A stretch of DNA of 64,000 bases from Serratia ficaria (GTDB taxonomy: Bacteria; Pseudomonadota; Gammaproteobacteria; Enterobacterales; Enterobacteriaceae), in contig NZ_LT906479.1 in NCBI RefSeq assembly GCF_900187015.1, positions 4,340,001 through 4,404,000 of the forward strand. Direction: 5' to 3'. Under the pieces are notes generated by a model. That model had not been told where the DNA came from and searched no databases. It saw only the letters and a program-made list of their open reading frames with translations. Both the position numbers and the translations under genes were made by a program. Shown here piece by piece: positions 8,321 through 18,657 of this stretch (the first letter of the stretch is position 1; every line of letters begins with the position of its first letter).

Positions 8321-10822
8321 TTACTGGCCGAACATGTCCTTGATCCAGCCGGCGACGCCGTCGCTATCCTTCTGCTCACCCGCAGCCTGTTGCGGCTGCT
8401 GTTCCTGCTGTTGCTGAATGGCCGCCTGGCTGGACTGGCACAGCCCCTGCGGATTGTCGGTCCACACCGGAATGGTGCGCCCGCCGCCCCCGCAGGTGAA
8501 GTTGCCCGCCGAATCGATGCCCATCTGGTTAATGCCTTCCGGCGGCTGCAGCATCAGCGGCAGCGGCGTCTGGTTTTCCAGATAGCGGCGGTACAGCGTC
8601 AGCGCGCCGTTGGCGCCGGTCAGCTTGGCCGGGCCGTTGTTGTCGCGGCCGACCCAGGCGATCGCCACTTCCTTGCCGTCGATGCCGGCAAACCAGCTGT
8701 CACGCAGGTCGTTGGTGGTACCGGTTTTCGCCGCCAGGTGGTAGTTCGGGAACTTCACCGACAGCGAACGGGAGGTCCCGCGCGCCACGCCCTGCTGCAT
8801 GGCATACAGCGTCAGGTAAGCGGCCTGGGCCGGCACCACGCGCTCCGCCTGCGGGAAGCTCTGGTACAGCACCGAGCCGTCCTCGGCGATCACCGAACGC
8901 ACCGCCGACAGCGGCGCACGGTTGCCGCCGCTGGCGATAGTCTGATACTCCTGCGCCACTTCCATCGGCGTCAGGCCAATGGCCCCCAGCAACATCGAAG
9001 GCACCGGATTGATTTCCGCTTTCGGAATGCCCAGGCGCTGCAGCGTGGCGCTGATCTGATCCAGCCCCACCGACAGGCCGAGATTGACCGTCGGCACGTT
9101 CAAGGAGTTGGCCAACGCATCCACCAGCATCACCTGGCCGCGGAATCTGCGATCGTAGTTGTTCGGCTGCCAGACCGTGCCGTTCGGCTGCTTCAGCGAC
9201 AGCGGCGCATCCGCCAGCCAGGTATTGAGCCGGTATTTGTCCGGCTCGGAGAGCGCGGTCAGGTACGTCGGCGGCTTGGCCAATGAACCGACCAGGCGGC
9301 GCGCCTGGATGGCGCGGTTAAAGCCGGCGAATTGCGGGTTGGCGCCGCCCACCATGGCGCGCACTTCACCGCTGAACCGGTCGACGATCACCATCGCCGC
9401 TTCCAGATCTTTCACGTGGCGCGCGGCGCGCAGCGCCGGAATGCCGTCCTCAACCGCCTTTTCCGCCGCGTCCTGCGACACCGGATCCAGGGTGGTGAAG
9501 ATTTTCACGCCGGACAGATCGTTGACCTTATCGCCCAGCCGGGTCTGCAGCTCCTGACGCACCATCTGCATAAACGCCGGTTGCGGGGTGATCACCCCGC
9601 CTTTCGGCTGCACGCCCAGCGGACGCGCGCTCAGCATGTTATACAGCTCGGCGTCGATTACGCCCTGATTCTGCAGCAGCTTGAGCACCAGATTGCGGCG
9701 CTCCAGCGCCAGCTTAGGGTTACGCCACGGGTTGTACAGCGAAGCGCCCTTGACCATGCCGACCAACAGCGCCTGCTGATCGAGGCTCAGTTCGTCCACC
9801 GGGCGGCCGAAGTAATACAGGCTGGCCAGCGGGAAACCGCGGATCTGATCGTTGCCGCTCTGGCCGAGGTAAACCTCGTTCAGGTACAGCTCAAGAATGC
9901 GGTCCTTGCTGTAGCGGTAATCCACCAGCAGCGCCATATAGGCCTCGTTGGCCTTGCGCCACAGCGAACGCTCGTTGGTCAGGAACAGGTTTTTCACCAG
10001 CTGCTGCGTCAGGGTGCTGCCGCCCTGCACCGCGCGGCCGGCGGTCAGGTTGGCCAGCACCGCACGGCCGATGGAGTACGGGCTGATGCCGTCATGCTCG
10101 TAGAAATGACGGTCTTCGGTAGCGATCAGCGTATCCACCAGCAGATCCGGGAAACCGGCGCGCGGCACGAACAGCCGCTGTTCGCCGTTCGGCGACTGCA
10201 GCATGGTGATCAGGCGCGGATCGAGGCGGAAGAACCCGAAGCTGCGCCGGTTCTCCATGTTCTCGATCTTCGCCAGGCGGTTGTTCTGGAAATCCAGGCG
10301 GGCGTGGATCTGCCCTTCCTTGCCGTCGGGGAAATCAAACGGGCGACGCAGCATCTCGATGCTGTTGGCCTGTACGGTAAACTCGCCCGGGCGGGTCATG
10401 CGGCTGACCTGGCGGTACTGCATGCCTTCCAGCAGGTCGATCATTTCCTTTTTGCTGTACGGCATGCCCGGTTCCAGGTTGACCATGCGGCCATACACCG
10501 CCGCAGGCAGCTGCCAGACCTTGCCGTCGATGCGGCTGCGGATCTGGGAATCCAGGTAAACGCCGTAGATAGCCATCAGCACGGCGATCACCAGGATCAG
10601 TTTGATCATCAGGCCGAGCCAACGGCGTTTTTTGCGCGGCGGAGTCGCTTTTACCTTACGCGGCATGCGTTCCTCCTCCTCTTGGTACTCATCATCGTCA
10701 TATTCGTCTTCTTCGTAATCATCGTAATCGTCGTCTCGGCGACGGCGCGGCGGCTTGCGCGACGCGGTGCGTTTTGGTTGTTTTCCTTTGCGCCCGATGG
10801 GCTCGCGGTCATCCCCAGCCAT
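8321..10822 (-). CDS. mrcB: Bifunctional penicillin-binding protein 1B
   Basis: This inner-membrane class A PBP polymerises glycan strands and cross-links peptides. The 833 residues start with a very charged cytoplasmic tail, including an Asp/Glu/Tyr-rich run around residues 30-50. One membrane helix follows ([20 protein letters not shown] near 70), then the UvrB-like UB2H region. The glycosyltransferase domain has [10 protein letters not shown] and [13 protein letters not shown]. The transpeptidase domain has SLAK (catalytic serine), SLN and KTGTTND. The C-terminal tail is Gln-rich. The family works with the lipoprotein LpoB. Order hrpB-mrcB-fhuA is as in E. coli. The start at 10822 has only a weak ribosome binding site. 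Confidence 0.97.
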   Translation of the reverse strand: MAGDDREPIGRKGKQPKRTASRKPPRRRRDDDYDDYEEDEYDDDEYQEEEERMPRKVKATPPRKKRRWLGLMIKLILVIAVLMAIYGVYLDSQIRSRIDGKVWQLPAAVYGRMVNLEPGMPYSKKEMIDLLEGMQYRQVSRMTRPGEFTVQANSIEMLRRPFDFPDGKEGQIHARLDFQNNRLAKIENMENRRSFGFFRLDPRLITMLQSPNGEQRLFVPRAGFPDLLVDTLIATEDRHFYEHDGISPYSIGRAVLANLTAGRAVQGGSTLTQQLVKNLFLTNERSLWRKANEAYMALLVDYRYSKDRILELYLNEVYLGQSGNDQIRGFPLASLYYFGRPVDELSLDQQALLVGMVKGASLYNPWRNPKLALERRNLVLKLLQNQGVIDAELYNMLSARPLGVQPKGGVITPQPAFMQMVRQELQTRLGDKVNDLSGVKIFTTLDPVSQDAAEKAVEDGIPALRAARHVKDLEAAMVIVDRFSGEVRAMVGGANPQFAGFNRAIQARRLVGSLAKPPTYLTALSEPDKYRLNTWLADAPLSLKQPNGTVWQPNNYDRRFRGQVMLVDALANSLNVPTVNLGLSVGLDQISATLQRLGIPKAEINPVPSMLLGAIGLTPMEVAQEYQTIASGGNRAPLSAVRSVIAEDGSVLYQSFPQAERVVPAQAAYLTLYAMQQGVARGTSRSLSVKFPNYHLAAKTGTTNDLRDSWFAGIDGKEVAIAWVGRDNNGPAKLTGANGALTLYRRYLENQTPLPLMLQPPEGINQMGIDSAGNFTCGGGGRTIPVWTDNPQGLCQSSQAAIQQQQEQQPQQAAGEQKDSDGVAGWIKDMFGQ

Positions 10823-10928
10823 TGCTGTTGTTCTCCGAGCTTGGCGGCACTGCCGGCCATTATTAGTCGCTTAATCTGTCCCGGCGCCAGGCCGCTGAAC
10901 AGAAGAAACATCTGAATTCGATACGCGT

Positions 10929-13367
10929 TCACTGATACTTTTTCGTCCGGCGCGTCGGGGCGGTATTGGCCGGGTCATCGGGCCATACGTGCTTCGGATA
11001 GCGCCCCTTCATCTCTTTTTGCACCTCGCGGTAAGCGCCCTGCCAGAACGCGGCCAGATCGCCGGTGATCTGCAGCGGCCGATGCGCCGGAGAGAGTAAC
11101 TCAAGCACCACCGGGATGCGACCCTCCGCCAACATCGGGCTGCGCCGTTCGCCGAACACTTCCTGTAAACGCACCGCCAGCGCCGGCGGTTTGCCGGCCT
11201 CGTAGCGGATCGGCAGCCGGCTGCCGGTCGGCACAGTGTAATGAGTGGGTAACGCATTATCCAGCCGCTGCTTTTGTTGCCAATCCAGCAGGCGCGCCAG
11301 GGCGTCGGCGATATTGACCTGCTTCAGGCCGCGCAGATCGCGCACGCCGCTCAGCGACGGCAACAGCCAGCGATCCAGCGCATCCAGCAGGGACGGGTCG
11401 TCGACCTGCGGCCAGGCGGCCTCCGGCAGCCAGCGCTGCGCGCACTGCAGCCGCACCCGCAGCTGTTCGGCGGCGGTGTCCCAGTTGAGCACCGCCAGCC
11501 CCTGGGACCGCACCCAGCCGATCAGCGCCTGCTGCAGGTCCTCATCCGCCGGCTTGGCCAGCGGCTGGGCGCGCAGCGTCAGGCGGCCAATCTGCTGGCG
11601 CTGCCAGGCGCGCAGCGTGCCCTTTTCTTCATCCCACTCCACCGCCGTTTGCTGCGACACTATGGCGGGCAACTGCGCCGCCAGCCCTTCAATGTCCACC
11701 GGCAGCGCCAGCAGAATACGCGCGTCCGGGCTGTTATGGCCCTGCAACAGGCTGGGGATAATCAGCCAGGGCGCACGCGACAGCGCCTCATCCTGATTCA
11801 TCGCCGCGCCCAGGCCGTTGGCCAGCAGATAGCGGCCATCCTGCCCGCGCCGCTGGGCGATGCGATCGGTAAACGCCAGCGCCAGCAGGCGCGGCGCCAG
11901 ATCGGCGTCTATCTGCCCGGGCCGTTGCGCCAGACGCCTGCTCAGTTGGCCGGCGCGGCGCTGCCAGTTCGGTTGCGGGCGAGTCAGCCAATAGCCGATG
12001 TCCATCAGCCCGCCGCGCGGCGGCTCTTCCAGCAGCGCGGCCAGCATCGCCGCCGTCGTCAGCCCGTCTGCCCCCAACGCGGCTCCTGCGCTCAGCATCG
12101 CCGCCAGACGCGGCTCGCACCCCAGCGCGGCCATCTGCCGGCCCCGGGCGGTCAATTTATCGTGGTCGTCCGTGGCGCCAAGCCGGCGCAGCAGCCCTTT
12201 GGCCGCCGCCAGCGCGCTCACCGGCGGCCTGTCGAGCCAGCTCAGCTGGCCCGCATCGTGGCAGCCCCATTGCAGCAGCTCAAGCCAGAAACCGGCGAGA
12301 TCGCTCTGCAGGATCTCCGGTTCGGCGTGTTCCGCGGCGCGCTCCGCCTGCTCCCTGGCGAACAGATGCCAGCAGATGCCCGGCTCCAGACGCCCGGCGC
12401 GGCCGGCGCGCTGCACCATCGAGGCCTGGCTGATGCGCTGCGTCACCAGCCGCGTCAGGCCGTTGCGAACGTCATAGCGCGCCACCCGTTCCAAACCGCT
12501 GTCGACCACCAGGCGGATCCCTTCAATCGTCAGGCTGGTTTCGGCGATATTGGTCGCCAGCACCACCTTGCGCCGCCCGGCCGGGGCCGGTTGGATCGCT
12601 TTCTGCTGCTGCGCCAGCGGCAAGGCGCCATACAGTGGGCACAGATCGGTATCGCCGGGCACTTCGCCATTCAGGCGCTCCAGCACCCGGTTGATTTCCG
12701 CTGCGCCGGGTAAAAACAGCAGCAGCGATCCCGGCTGTTCGCCCAGCAGACGTTTCACCGCCGCCGCTACGCCGTCTTCCAGCCGTTGGTGGCTGGCCAG
12801 CGGCTGATACCGGCGTTCGACCGGGAAGCTGCGCCCCTCGGAAATCACCACCGGGGCCTGCGGCAGCCGCTGCGACAGCCGGGCGTTGTCCAGCGTCGCC
12901 GACATGATCAACAGCTTCAAATCGTCGCGCAGCCCTTGCTGCACGTCGAGCAGCAGCGCCAGCGCCAGATCGGCCTGCAGGCTGCGTTCGTGGAATTCGT
13001 CGAGGATCACCAGCGAAACGCCCTGCAGCTCGGCGTCCTGCTGCAGCATGCGGGTGAGGATGCCTTCGGTCACCACCTCCAGCCGGGTATGCGGGCCGCT
13101 TTTGCTTTCGGCGCGCATGCGGTAGCCGACGGTCTGGCCGGGCTCTTCACCCAGCTGTTGCGCCAGCCGGTAAGCGACGTTTTTCGCCGCCAGCCGCCGC
13201 GGCTCCAGCATGATGATGCGGCCGGGCAAGCCGGCGTTGGCCAGGATCTGCAACGGCAGCCAGGTGGACTTGCCGGCGCCGGTCGGGGCGTGCAGCAGTA
13301 CCTGCGGGGCGGACTGCAGCGCAGTGAGCAACTCATCAAGTACCGCGCTGACGGGCAGTGAAGACAC
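10929..13367 (-). CDS. hrpB: ATP-dependent RNA helicase HrpB
   Basis: This is a DExH-box helicase of the HrpA/HrpB family, 812 residues, normal for the family. Motif I is APTGAGKSTW near residue 26, motif II LDEFHERSLQADLAL near 125 (a DEFH variant), motif III SATLD near 158, and motif VI QRAGRAGRLEPG near 320. The C-terminal HrpB-specific domain ends with KHVWPDDPA followed by a basic tail. The cellular role in E. coli is poorly defined, probably RNA metabolism. It faces away from thpR across a 180-base gap, as in E. coli. Confidence 0.96.
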   Translation of the reverse strand: MSSLPVSAVLDELLTALQSAPQVLLHAPTGAGKSTWLPLQILANAGLPGRIIMLEPRRLAAKNVAYRLAQQLGEEPGQTVGYRMRAESKSGPHTRLEVVTEGILTRMLQQDAELQGVSLVILDEFHERSLQADLALALLLDVQQGLRDDLKLLIMSATLDNARLSQRLPQAPVVISEGRSFPVERRYQPLASHQRLEDGVAAAVKRLLGEQPGSLLLFLPGAAEINRVLERLNGEVPGDTDLCPLYGALPLAQQQKAIQPAPAGRRKVVLATNIAETSLTIEGIRLVVDSGLERVARYDVRNGLTRLVTQRISQASMVQRAGRAGRLEPGICWHLFAREQAERAAEHAEPEILQSDLAGFWLELLQWGCHDAGQLSWLDRPPVSALAAAKGLLRRLGATDDHDKLTARGRQMAALGCEPRLAAMLSAGAALGADGLTTAAMLAALLEEPPRGGLMDIGYWLTRPQPNWQRRAGQLSRRLAQRPGQIDADLAPRLLALAFTDRIAQRRGQDGRYLLANGLGAAMNQDEALSRAPWLIIPSLLQGHNSPDARILLALPVDIEGLAAQLPAIVSQQTAVEWDEEKGTLRAWQRQQIGRLTLRAQPLAKPADEDLQQALIGWVRSQGLAVLNWDTAAEQLRVRLQCAQRWLPEAAWPQVDDPSLLDALDRWLLPSLSGVRDLRGLKQVNIADALARLLDWQQKQRLDNALPTHYTVPTGSRLPIRYEAGKPPALAVRLQEVFGERRSPMLAEGRIPVVLELLSPAHRPLQITGDLAAFWQGAYREVQKEMKGRYPKHVWPDDPANTAPTRRTKKYQ

Positions 13368-13547
13368 AGAACTCTCCGTGGTGGTTAACGTTAAACGGCG
13401 TACATTGTAGCATCAGGTTTATACCCGCAACCTTTCAAACTGCCGCGTCGTTAGTTATATTGCGGGTTAATCCATTAGCCCCCGCCCTTCGCGGGGCCGC
13501 GGCAAGCCGCGTTCCCGACGGATTTGTCATTCATTTACCGGGTAGCC

Positions 13548-14090
13548 ATGTCCAGTTCGCGTCGCCTGTTTTTCGCTTTGCCCTTGCCTGATGCGTTGCA
13601 GCAGCAGGTGATCCGCTGGCGCGCCGACGCCTTTACGCCGGAAGCCGGGCGGCCGGTTGCGGCGGCCAATTTGCACCTGACGCTGGCGTTTCTCGGTGAC
13701 GTCACCCCGCAGAAAGCGCTGGCGCTGACCCGGCTGGCCGGGCGCATTGTTCAGCCGGGGTTCAGCCTGCGGCTCGACGACCTCGGCCACTGGCCGCGCC
13801 CGGGGGTGGTGTGGCTCGGCACCCGCCGCGCGCCGCGCGGGCTGCTGCAACTGGCCGAACTGCTGCGCTCGCAGGCCGCCCGCAGCGGCTGTTATCAGAG
13901 CCCGATGCCGTTTCATCCGCACATCACCCTGCTGCGCGCCGCCACCCAGCCGGTGGCGATACCGCCGGCAACGCCGGGCTGGACCTTCAGCGTCGAGGCG
14001 TTTTCGCTCTACCAGTCGGTATTTGAAAACGGCCGTACCCGTTACCACCCGCTCGAACAATGGCCTTTGGCCCAGCAGGAAACCCGATGA
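13548..14090 (+). CDS. thpR: RNA 2',3'-cyclic phosphodiesterase
   Basis: A 180-residue member of the 2H phosphoesterase family, formerly called LigT (2'-5' RNA ligase). It opens RNA 2',3'-cyclic phosphates. The two catalytic His-x-Thr motifs are HLTLAFLG near residue 43 and HITLL near residue 126. The ATG at 13548 is preferred because it begins the conserved [14 protein letters not shown] segment; an earlier in-frame start at 13524 adds eight unconserved residues. The stop overlaps the sfsA start (ATGA), so the two are co-translated. Confidence 0.93.
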   Translation: MSSSRRLFFALPLPDALQQQVIRWRADAFTPEAGRPVAAANLHLTLAFLGDVTPQKALALTRLAGRIVQPGFSLRLDDLGHWPRPGVVWLGTRRAPRGLLQLAELLRSQAARSGCYQSPMPFHPHITLLRAATQPVAIPPATPGWTFSVEAFSLYQSVFENGRTRYHPLEQWPLAQQETR

Positions 14091-14794
14091 TTTTCACCCC
14101 GGCATTGCGATCCGCCACGCTGATAAAACGTTACAAACGCTTTCTGGCGGACGTGGTCACCCCCGAAGGGGAAACCTTCACCCTGCACTGCGCCAATACC
14201 GGCGCCATGACCGGCTGCGCGACGCCCGGCGATACCGTCTGGTATTCCACCTCGGATAATCCCAAGCGCAAATACGCCCACAGCTGGGAGCTGACGCATA
14301 CCCAACGGGGCGACTGGATCTGCGTCAATACCCTGCGCGCCAACGGCCTGGTGCGTGAAGCTATCGAACAGAATCTAATCAATGAATTATCCGGTTACAG
14401 TAAAATTGGCGGCGAAGTAAAATACGGCGCTGAAAACAGCCGTATCGATTTGTTATTACAGGCAGAAAACCGGGTTAACTGCTATATTGAGGTTAAGTCA
14501 GTCACATTACTGCAACAACAACGTGGTTACTTTCCTGATGCGGTAACGCTCAGAGGACAGAAGCACCTGCGTGAGTTGCTTGGCGTGGTTGAAAGCGGGC
14601 AGCGGGCGGTGTTGTTCTTTGCCGTGTTGCACAGCGGTATTGAACAGGTCGCACCGGCACATCATATAGATGCGCGTTATGCGGCACTGTTAGCGCAGGT
14701 CCGGCAGTTGGGAGTAGAAGTGGTTTGTTATGGGGCTAAATTATCACCTGACGGTATATCTATCCGCGATAAGTTACCGTTTTTTATCGATTAG
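14087..14794 (+). CDS. sfsA: SfsA family DNA-binding/nuclease-like protein
   Basis: A 235-residue protein matching SfsA, named for sugar fermentation stimulation in E. coli, where extra copies affect maltose metabolism. The fold has an N-terminal OB-like part and a nuclease-like core, seen here as SRIDLLLQ...[11 protein letters not shown], the D-x(n)-E-x-K pattern near residues 119-140. Its biochemical role is unsettled. The start at 14087 overlaps the thpR stop. It is followed by dksA after a 182-base leader, as in E. coli. Confidence 0.93.
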   Translation: MIFTPALRSATLIKRYKRFLADVVTPEGETFTLHCANTGAMTGCATPGDTVWYSTSDNPKRKYAHSWELTHTQRGDWICVNTLRANGLVREAIEQNLINELSGYSKIGGEVKYGAENSRIDLLLQAENRVNCYIEVKSVTLLQQQRGYFPDAVTLRGQKHLRELLGVVESGQRAVLFFAVLHSGIEQVAPAHHIDARYAALLAQVRQLGVEVVCYGAKLSPDGISIRDKLPFFID

Positions 14795-14976
14795 CGCGAT
14801 CGGACACGAACAAATCGACAACCGCTCAGCGCATCGCCAAATACGCCTTCCTTCACACCATTGTCAAGCGGGCGACAGGAATAATTGCCAACCTACCTTC
14901 CTTCTGTTATTTATAGCGGCCTGTTTTTCCCCCGCATTGGGGATTCGATAGTGCGTGTGTATGTAGGAGAAGCAAC

Positions 14977-15432
14977 ATGCAAGAAGGGCAAAACCGTAAA
15001 ACCTCGTCCTTGAGCATTCTCGCCATCGCTGGGGTGGAGCCGTACCAAGAGAAGCCGGGCGAAGAGTACATGAACGACGCCCAGCTGTCGCATTTCAAGC
15101 GCATTCTTGAAGCGTGGCGCAACCAGCTCAGGGACGAAGTGGACCGTACTGTATCGCATATGCAAGACGAAGCTGCCAACTTCCCGGACCCGGTCGACCG
15201 TGCCGCGCAGGAAGAAGAGTTCAGCCTTGAACTGCGTAACCGTGACCGTGAACGCAAACTGATCAAAAAGATCGAGAAAACGCTGAAGAAAGTGGAAGAC
15301 GAAGATTTCGGCTACTGCGAATCCTGCGGCGTGGAAATTGGCATTCGACGCCTCGAAGCGCGTCCGACCGCCGATTTGTGCATCGACTGCAAGACCCTGG
15401 CTGAGATCCGCGAAAAGCAGATGGCCGGCTAA
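14977..15432 (+). CDS. dksA: RNA polymerase-binding transcription factor DksA
   Basis: DksA enters the RNA polymerase secondary channel and, with ppGpp, adjusts rRNA and amino-acid promoters in the stringent response. The 151 residues are almost identical to E. coli DksA. The coiled-coil tip has the functional Asp71 and Asp74 ([10 protein letters not shown]), and the C-terminal zinc finger has CESC...CIDC. The ribosome binding site GGAG lies ten bases before the ATG. The preceding 182 bases hold its leader; the following 195 bases carry an intergenic repeat before gluQ. Confidence 0.99.
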   Translation: MQEGQNRKTSSLSILAIAGVEPYQEKPGEEYMNDAQLSHFKRILEAWRNQLRDEVDRTVSHMQDEAANFPDPVDRAAQEEEFSLELRNRDRERKLIKKIEKTLKKVEDEDFGYCESCGVEIGIRRLEARPTADLCIDCKTLAEIREKQMAG

Positions 15433-15445
15433 TACCGCTACTCTA

Positions 15446-15564
15446 AATGATTGGAGCTGCATCAGGGCGGCAAGAATGCGCATCCCGATGAGCTTACTTT
15501 GGTAAGTGATTCGGGTAAGCAGGCGCAGCCGACGCAGAGGCAGTTTCAAGCATAACGAGTATGT
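15446..15564 (+). repeat. Intergenic repeat element, copy A (dksA-gluQ)
   Basis: About 120 bases whose core, CCCGATGAGCTTACTT followed by GTAAGTGATTCGGGT, is an imperfect dyad. The flanking parts (GCATCAGGGCGGCAAG at the left, GCAGTTTCAAGCATAACGAG at the right) are shared with the element at 23130-23245 and, at the ends only, with 22573-22664. This is a family of small palindromic intergenic repeats that I associate with Yersinia and Serratia; I cannot assign its published name with certainty. Confidence 0.75.
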
Positions 15565-15627
15565 TACCGCTGCGGTGTGCGTTCATACGCACGCCGCACA
15601 GAGAAAAGGGAACCCTTCCCCTCTGAT

Positions 15628-16539
15628 ATGCAAGATAGTCATTATGTGGGGCGCTTTGCCCCATCGCCTTCCGGAGATCTGCATTTCGGTTCGCTGATTG
15701 CCGCTCTGGGAAGCTACCTCCAGGCTCGCGCCCAACGCGGGCAGTGGCTGGTTCGCATTGAAGATATCGATCCCCCGCGCGAAGTCGCCGGCGCCGCCGA
15801 TCGCATCTTATCCGCACTGGAACGCCATGGTCTCCTCTGGGACGGCCAGGTTATCTATCAATCCCAACGTCACGATGCCTACCGCGCCGCCCTGGATCTG
15901 CTGCAACAGCGGGGGCTCAGCTATTATTGCGCCTGTACCCGCAGCCGCATTCAGCACATCGGCGGCCTGTATGACGGCCACTGCCGCGATTTGCATCTCG
16001 GGCCGCAGGGCGCCGCCATCCGTTTGCGCCAGTCCGCACCCGTTTATGCGTTTCACGACGGTCTGCAGGGCGAGCTGCGCGCCGATCCGGCGCTGGCCGG
16101 CGAAGACTTTATCATTCGCCGCCGCGACGGGCTGTTCGCCTACAATCTGGCGGTGGTGATCGACGATCATTTCCAGGGCGTTACCGAAATCGTTCGCGGC
16201 GCCGATTTGATCGAGCCGACGGTGCGCCAGATTGCGCTGTATCATCGGCTGCAGGCGCCCGTGCCGTCTTACGTGCATCTGCCGCTGGCGCTGGGCGCCA
16301 ACGGCATCAAGCTGTCGAAGCAAAACCATGCGCCCGCGCTGCCCGGCGGCGATCCGCGCCCGGCGTTGGTCGCCGCGCTGAAATTTCTGCGCCAACCGCT
16401 GCCGGAAAGCTGGCAAGATCTTGACCTGCCGTTATTATTGAGCTGGGCGATCGCGCACTGGCGGCTGGAAAACGTGCCGCGCCAGGAGACGATTCCCCTG
16501 GATGAAAACACGTCGGCATTCTCAAAGGAGCCATGGTGA
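15628..16539 (+). CDS. gluQ: Glutamyl-Q tRNA(Asp) synthetase
   Basis: This truncated glutamyl-tRNA synthetase paralogue attaches glutamate to the queuosine base of tRNA(Asp). The 303 residues match family length. Visible are the class I signature [14 protein letters not shown] near residue 10, the zinc-type cysteines in YYCACT...GHC, and the KLSKQNHAP (KMSKS-equivalent) motif near 230. The ATG at 15628 begins [16 protein letters not shown], aligned with E. coli; an in-frame earlier ATG at 15577 lies close to the repeat element and is less likely. The order dksA-gluQ-pcnB is conserved. Confidence 0.94.
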   Translation: MQDSHYVGRFAPSPSGDLHFGSLIAALGSYLQARAQRGQWLVRIEDIDPPREVAGAADRILSALERHGLLWDGQVIYQSQRHDAYRAALDLLQQRGLSYYCACTRSRIQHIGGLYDGHCRDLHLGPQGAAIRLRQSAPVYAFHDGLQGELRADPALAGEDFIIRRRDGLFAYNLAVVIDDHFQGVTEIVRGADLIEPTVRQIALYHRLQAPVPSYVHLPLALGANGIKLSKQNHAPALPGGDPRPALVAALKFLRQPLPESWQDLDLPLLLSWAIAHWRLENVPRQETIPLDENTSAFSKEPW

Positions 16540-16600
16540 GCTATGATTAGCCGCTATTTTTTGTTAGCTCCATTTTTATCAGTCACTATCGAGGTGTACC

Positions 16601-18148
16601 ATTTTTACCCGAGTAGCCAATTTCTGCCGTAAGGTACTAATCCGCGATGACAAGCTGCCCCGCGATGAAGCGCCGGTCAGCGATAAAAACGTAGTCCGCG
16701 AAGAAAGCGTGGCTGCCGAAACGCGCACCGCGACGCCGCAACGTTCCGCCGACAACGGCAGAGACGCCCCTGCCCGCCGTCCTGCGCCGCGTAAACGCCC
16801 GCCGTTTCCCGCCGCTGAAGGAAATGGCCCGATGACCGTCATCCCGCGCGAACAGCATTCGATCTCCCGCAAAGACATCAGCGAAAACGCGCTGAAGGTG
16901 CTCTACCGCCTGAACAAGTCCGGCTACGAAGCCTATCTGGTTGGCGGCGGCGTGCGTGATCTGCTGCTGGGCAAGAAACCGAAAGATTTCGACATCACCA
17001 CCAACGCCACGCCGGAGCAGGTGCGCAAGCTGTTCCGCAACTGCCGCCTGGTCGGCCGCCGCTTCCGTCTGGCGCACGTGATGTTCGGGCCGGAAATCAT
17101 CGAGGTCGCCACCTTCCGCGGCCACCACGAGCAAAGCCCGGAATCCGACAAGAATTCATCGCAGCAAGCGCAAAACGGCATGCTGCTGCGCGACAACATC
17201 TTCGGCTCGATCGAAGAAGACGCCCAGCGCCGCGATTTCACCATCAACAGCCTGTATTACGGCGTGGCGGACTTCACGCTGCGGGATTACGTCGACGGCC
17301 TGCGCGATCTGAAGCAGGGCGTGATCCGCCTGATCGGCGATCCGGAAACCCGCTACCGCGAAGATCCGGTGCGCATGCTGCGCGCGGTGCGCTTCGCCGC
17401 CAAGCTGGACATGACCATCAGCGACGAAACCGCCGAGCCGATCCCGCGCCTGGCCTCGCTGCTGCACGAGATCCCGCCGGCGCGCCTGTTCGAAGAGTCC
17501 CTCAAGCTGCTGCAGGCGGGCTACGGTTATCCGACCTACCTGAAGCTGTGCGAATACCAGCTGTTCCAGCCGCTGTTCCCGCTGATTTCGCGCAACTTCA
17601 CGCCAAATCACGATACGCCGATGGAGCGCATTCTGGTGCAGGTGTTGAAGAATACCGATCACCGCCTGCAGAACGACATGCGCGTCAATCCGGCGTTCCT
17701 GTTCGCCGCCATGCTGTGGTATCCGCTGCTGGAACACGCGCAGAAGCTGGCGCAGGAAAGCGGCCTGGCCTACTACGACGCCTTTGCGCTGGCGATGAAC
17801 GATGTGCTGGACGAACAGTGCCGTTCACTGGCCATTCCAAAACGCATCACCACGCTGGTGCGCGATATCTGGCAGCTGCAGCTGCGCCTGTCGCGCCGCC
17901 AGGGCAAGCGCGCGCACAAGCTGATGGAACATCCGAAATTCCGCGCCGCCTATGACTTGCTGGCGCTGCGCGCCGAGGTGGAAGACAATCCGGAAATGCT
18001 GCGCCTGACCGAATGGTGGGGTGAGTTCCAGGAAGCGACGCCGGCGCGTCAGAAGGCCATGCTGAGCACCCTGGGCGATGACCCGGCGCCGCGTCGCGCG
18101 CGCCAACGCCGTCCTCGCCGCCGGGCGCCGCGCAAAGAAGGGGCATGA
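16601..18148 (+). CDS. pcnB: Poly(A) polymerase I, with an ATT start codon
   Basis: PcnB adds poly(A) tails to RNAs and so promotes their decay; it also sets ColE1 plasmid copy number through RNA I. The protein has the nucleotidyltransferase core [17 protein letters not shown] with catalytic aspartates, [11 protein letters not shown], and a basic C-terminus ([17 protein letters not shown]). The N-terminal residues conserved with E. coli ([12 protein letters not shown]) are in frame only from ATT at 16601, with GAGGTG as ribosome binding site five to ten bases upstream. No ATG, GTG or TTG fits before residue 37. E. coli pcnB is known to start at AUU, so the rare codon looks conserved. From ATT the protein is 515 residues, longer than E. 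coli because of an extra Arg/Pro/Ala-rich stretch near residues 40-70. Confidence 0.93.
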   Translation: MFTRVANFCRKVLIRDDKLPRDEAPVSDKNVVREESVAAETRTATPQRSADNGRDAPARRPAPRKRPPFPAAEGNGPMTVIPREQHSISRKDISENALKVLYRLNKSGYEAYLVGGGVRDLLLGKKPKDFDITTNATPEQVRKLFRNCRLVGRRFRLAHVMFGPEIIEVATFRGHHEQSPESDKNSSQQAQNGMLLRDNIFGSIEEDAQRRDFTINSLYYGVADFTLRDYVDGLRDLKQGVIRLIGDPETRYREDPVRMLRAVRFAAKLDMTISDETAEPIPRLASLLHEIPPARLFEESLKLLQAGYGYPTYLKLCEYQLFQPLFPLISRNFTPNHDTPMERILVQVLKNTDHRLQNDMRVNPAFLFAAMLWYPLLEHAQKLAQESGLAYYDAFALAMNDVLDEQCRSLAIPKRITTLVRDIWQLQLRLSRRQGKRAHKLMEHPKFRAAYDLLALRAEVEDNPEMLRLTEWWGEFQEATPARQKAMLSTLGDDPAPRRARQRRPRRRAPRKEGA

Positions 18149-18642
18149 TGATCCGCGTTTATATCGCGCTGGGCAGCAACCTGGCGCAGCCGCTGCAACA
18201 GGTTAACGCCGCGCTGGAGGCGCTGGAGCATCTCCCGCGCACCCGGCTGATCGTCTGTTCGTCGTTTTACCGCACCAAACCGCTGGGGCCGCAAAACCAG
18301 CCGGATTTCCTCAATGCGGTGGTGGCGCTGGATACCCTGTTGCCGCCCGAACAGCTGCTCGATCACACCCAGGCGATAGAACGCAATCAGGGCCGCGTGC
18401 GCAAGGACGAACGCTGGGGGCCGCGCACTCTCGATCTGGACATCATGCTGTACGGCGATCGGGTGATCCACAGCGATCGCCTGACGGTGCCGCATTACGG
18501 CCTGAAAGAGCGCGAATTCATGCTCTACCCGCTGGCTGAAATCGCCCCCGACCTGCGCTTCCCGGACGGCGAATCGCTGGCCAGCTGTCTGAAGCGCGTG
18601 CCGGAAAACGGCATGACGCCGTGGCATCAGCCAAAATCCTGA
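18145..18642 (+). CDS. folK: 6-hydroxymethyl-7,8-dihydropterin pyrophosphokinase
   Basis: FolK transfers pyrophosphate from ATP to 6-hydroxymethyl-dihydropterin in folate synthesis. The 165 residues show YIALGSNL at the start, [21 protein letters not shown] near 48, and the signature [15 protein letters not shown] near 90 with the metal-binding Asp pair. Two adjacent ATG codons (18145 and 18148) overlap the pcnB stop, so translation is coupled. It ends 15 bases from the convergent qseC gene. Confidence 0.96.
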   Translation: MMIRVYIALGSNLAQPLQQVNAALEALEHLPRTRLIVCSSFYRTKPLGPQNQPDFLNAVVALDTLLPPEQLLDHTQAIERNQGRVRKDERWGPRTLDLDIMLYGDRVIHSDRLTVPHYGLKEREFMLYPLAEIAPDLRFPDGESLASCLKRVPENGMTPWHQPKS

Positions 18643-18657
18643 GCGGCCCAGTCGCCC

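Noticed and set aside
9332..10915. A 527-codon frame antisense to mrcB
   Set aside because: mrcB on the opposite strand has every penicillin-binding motif. The antisense frame has no homology.
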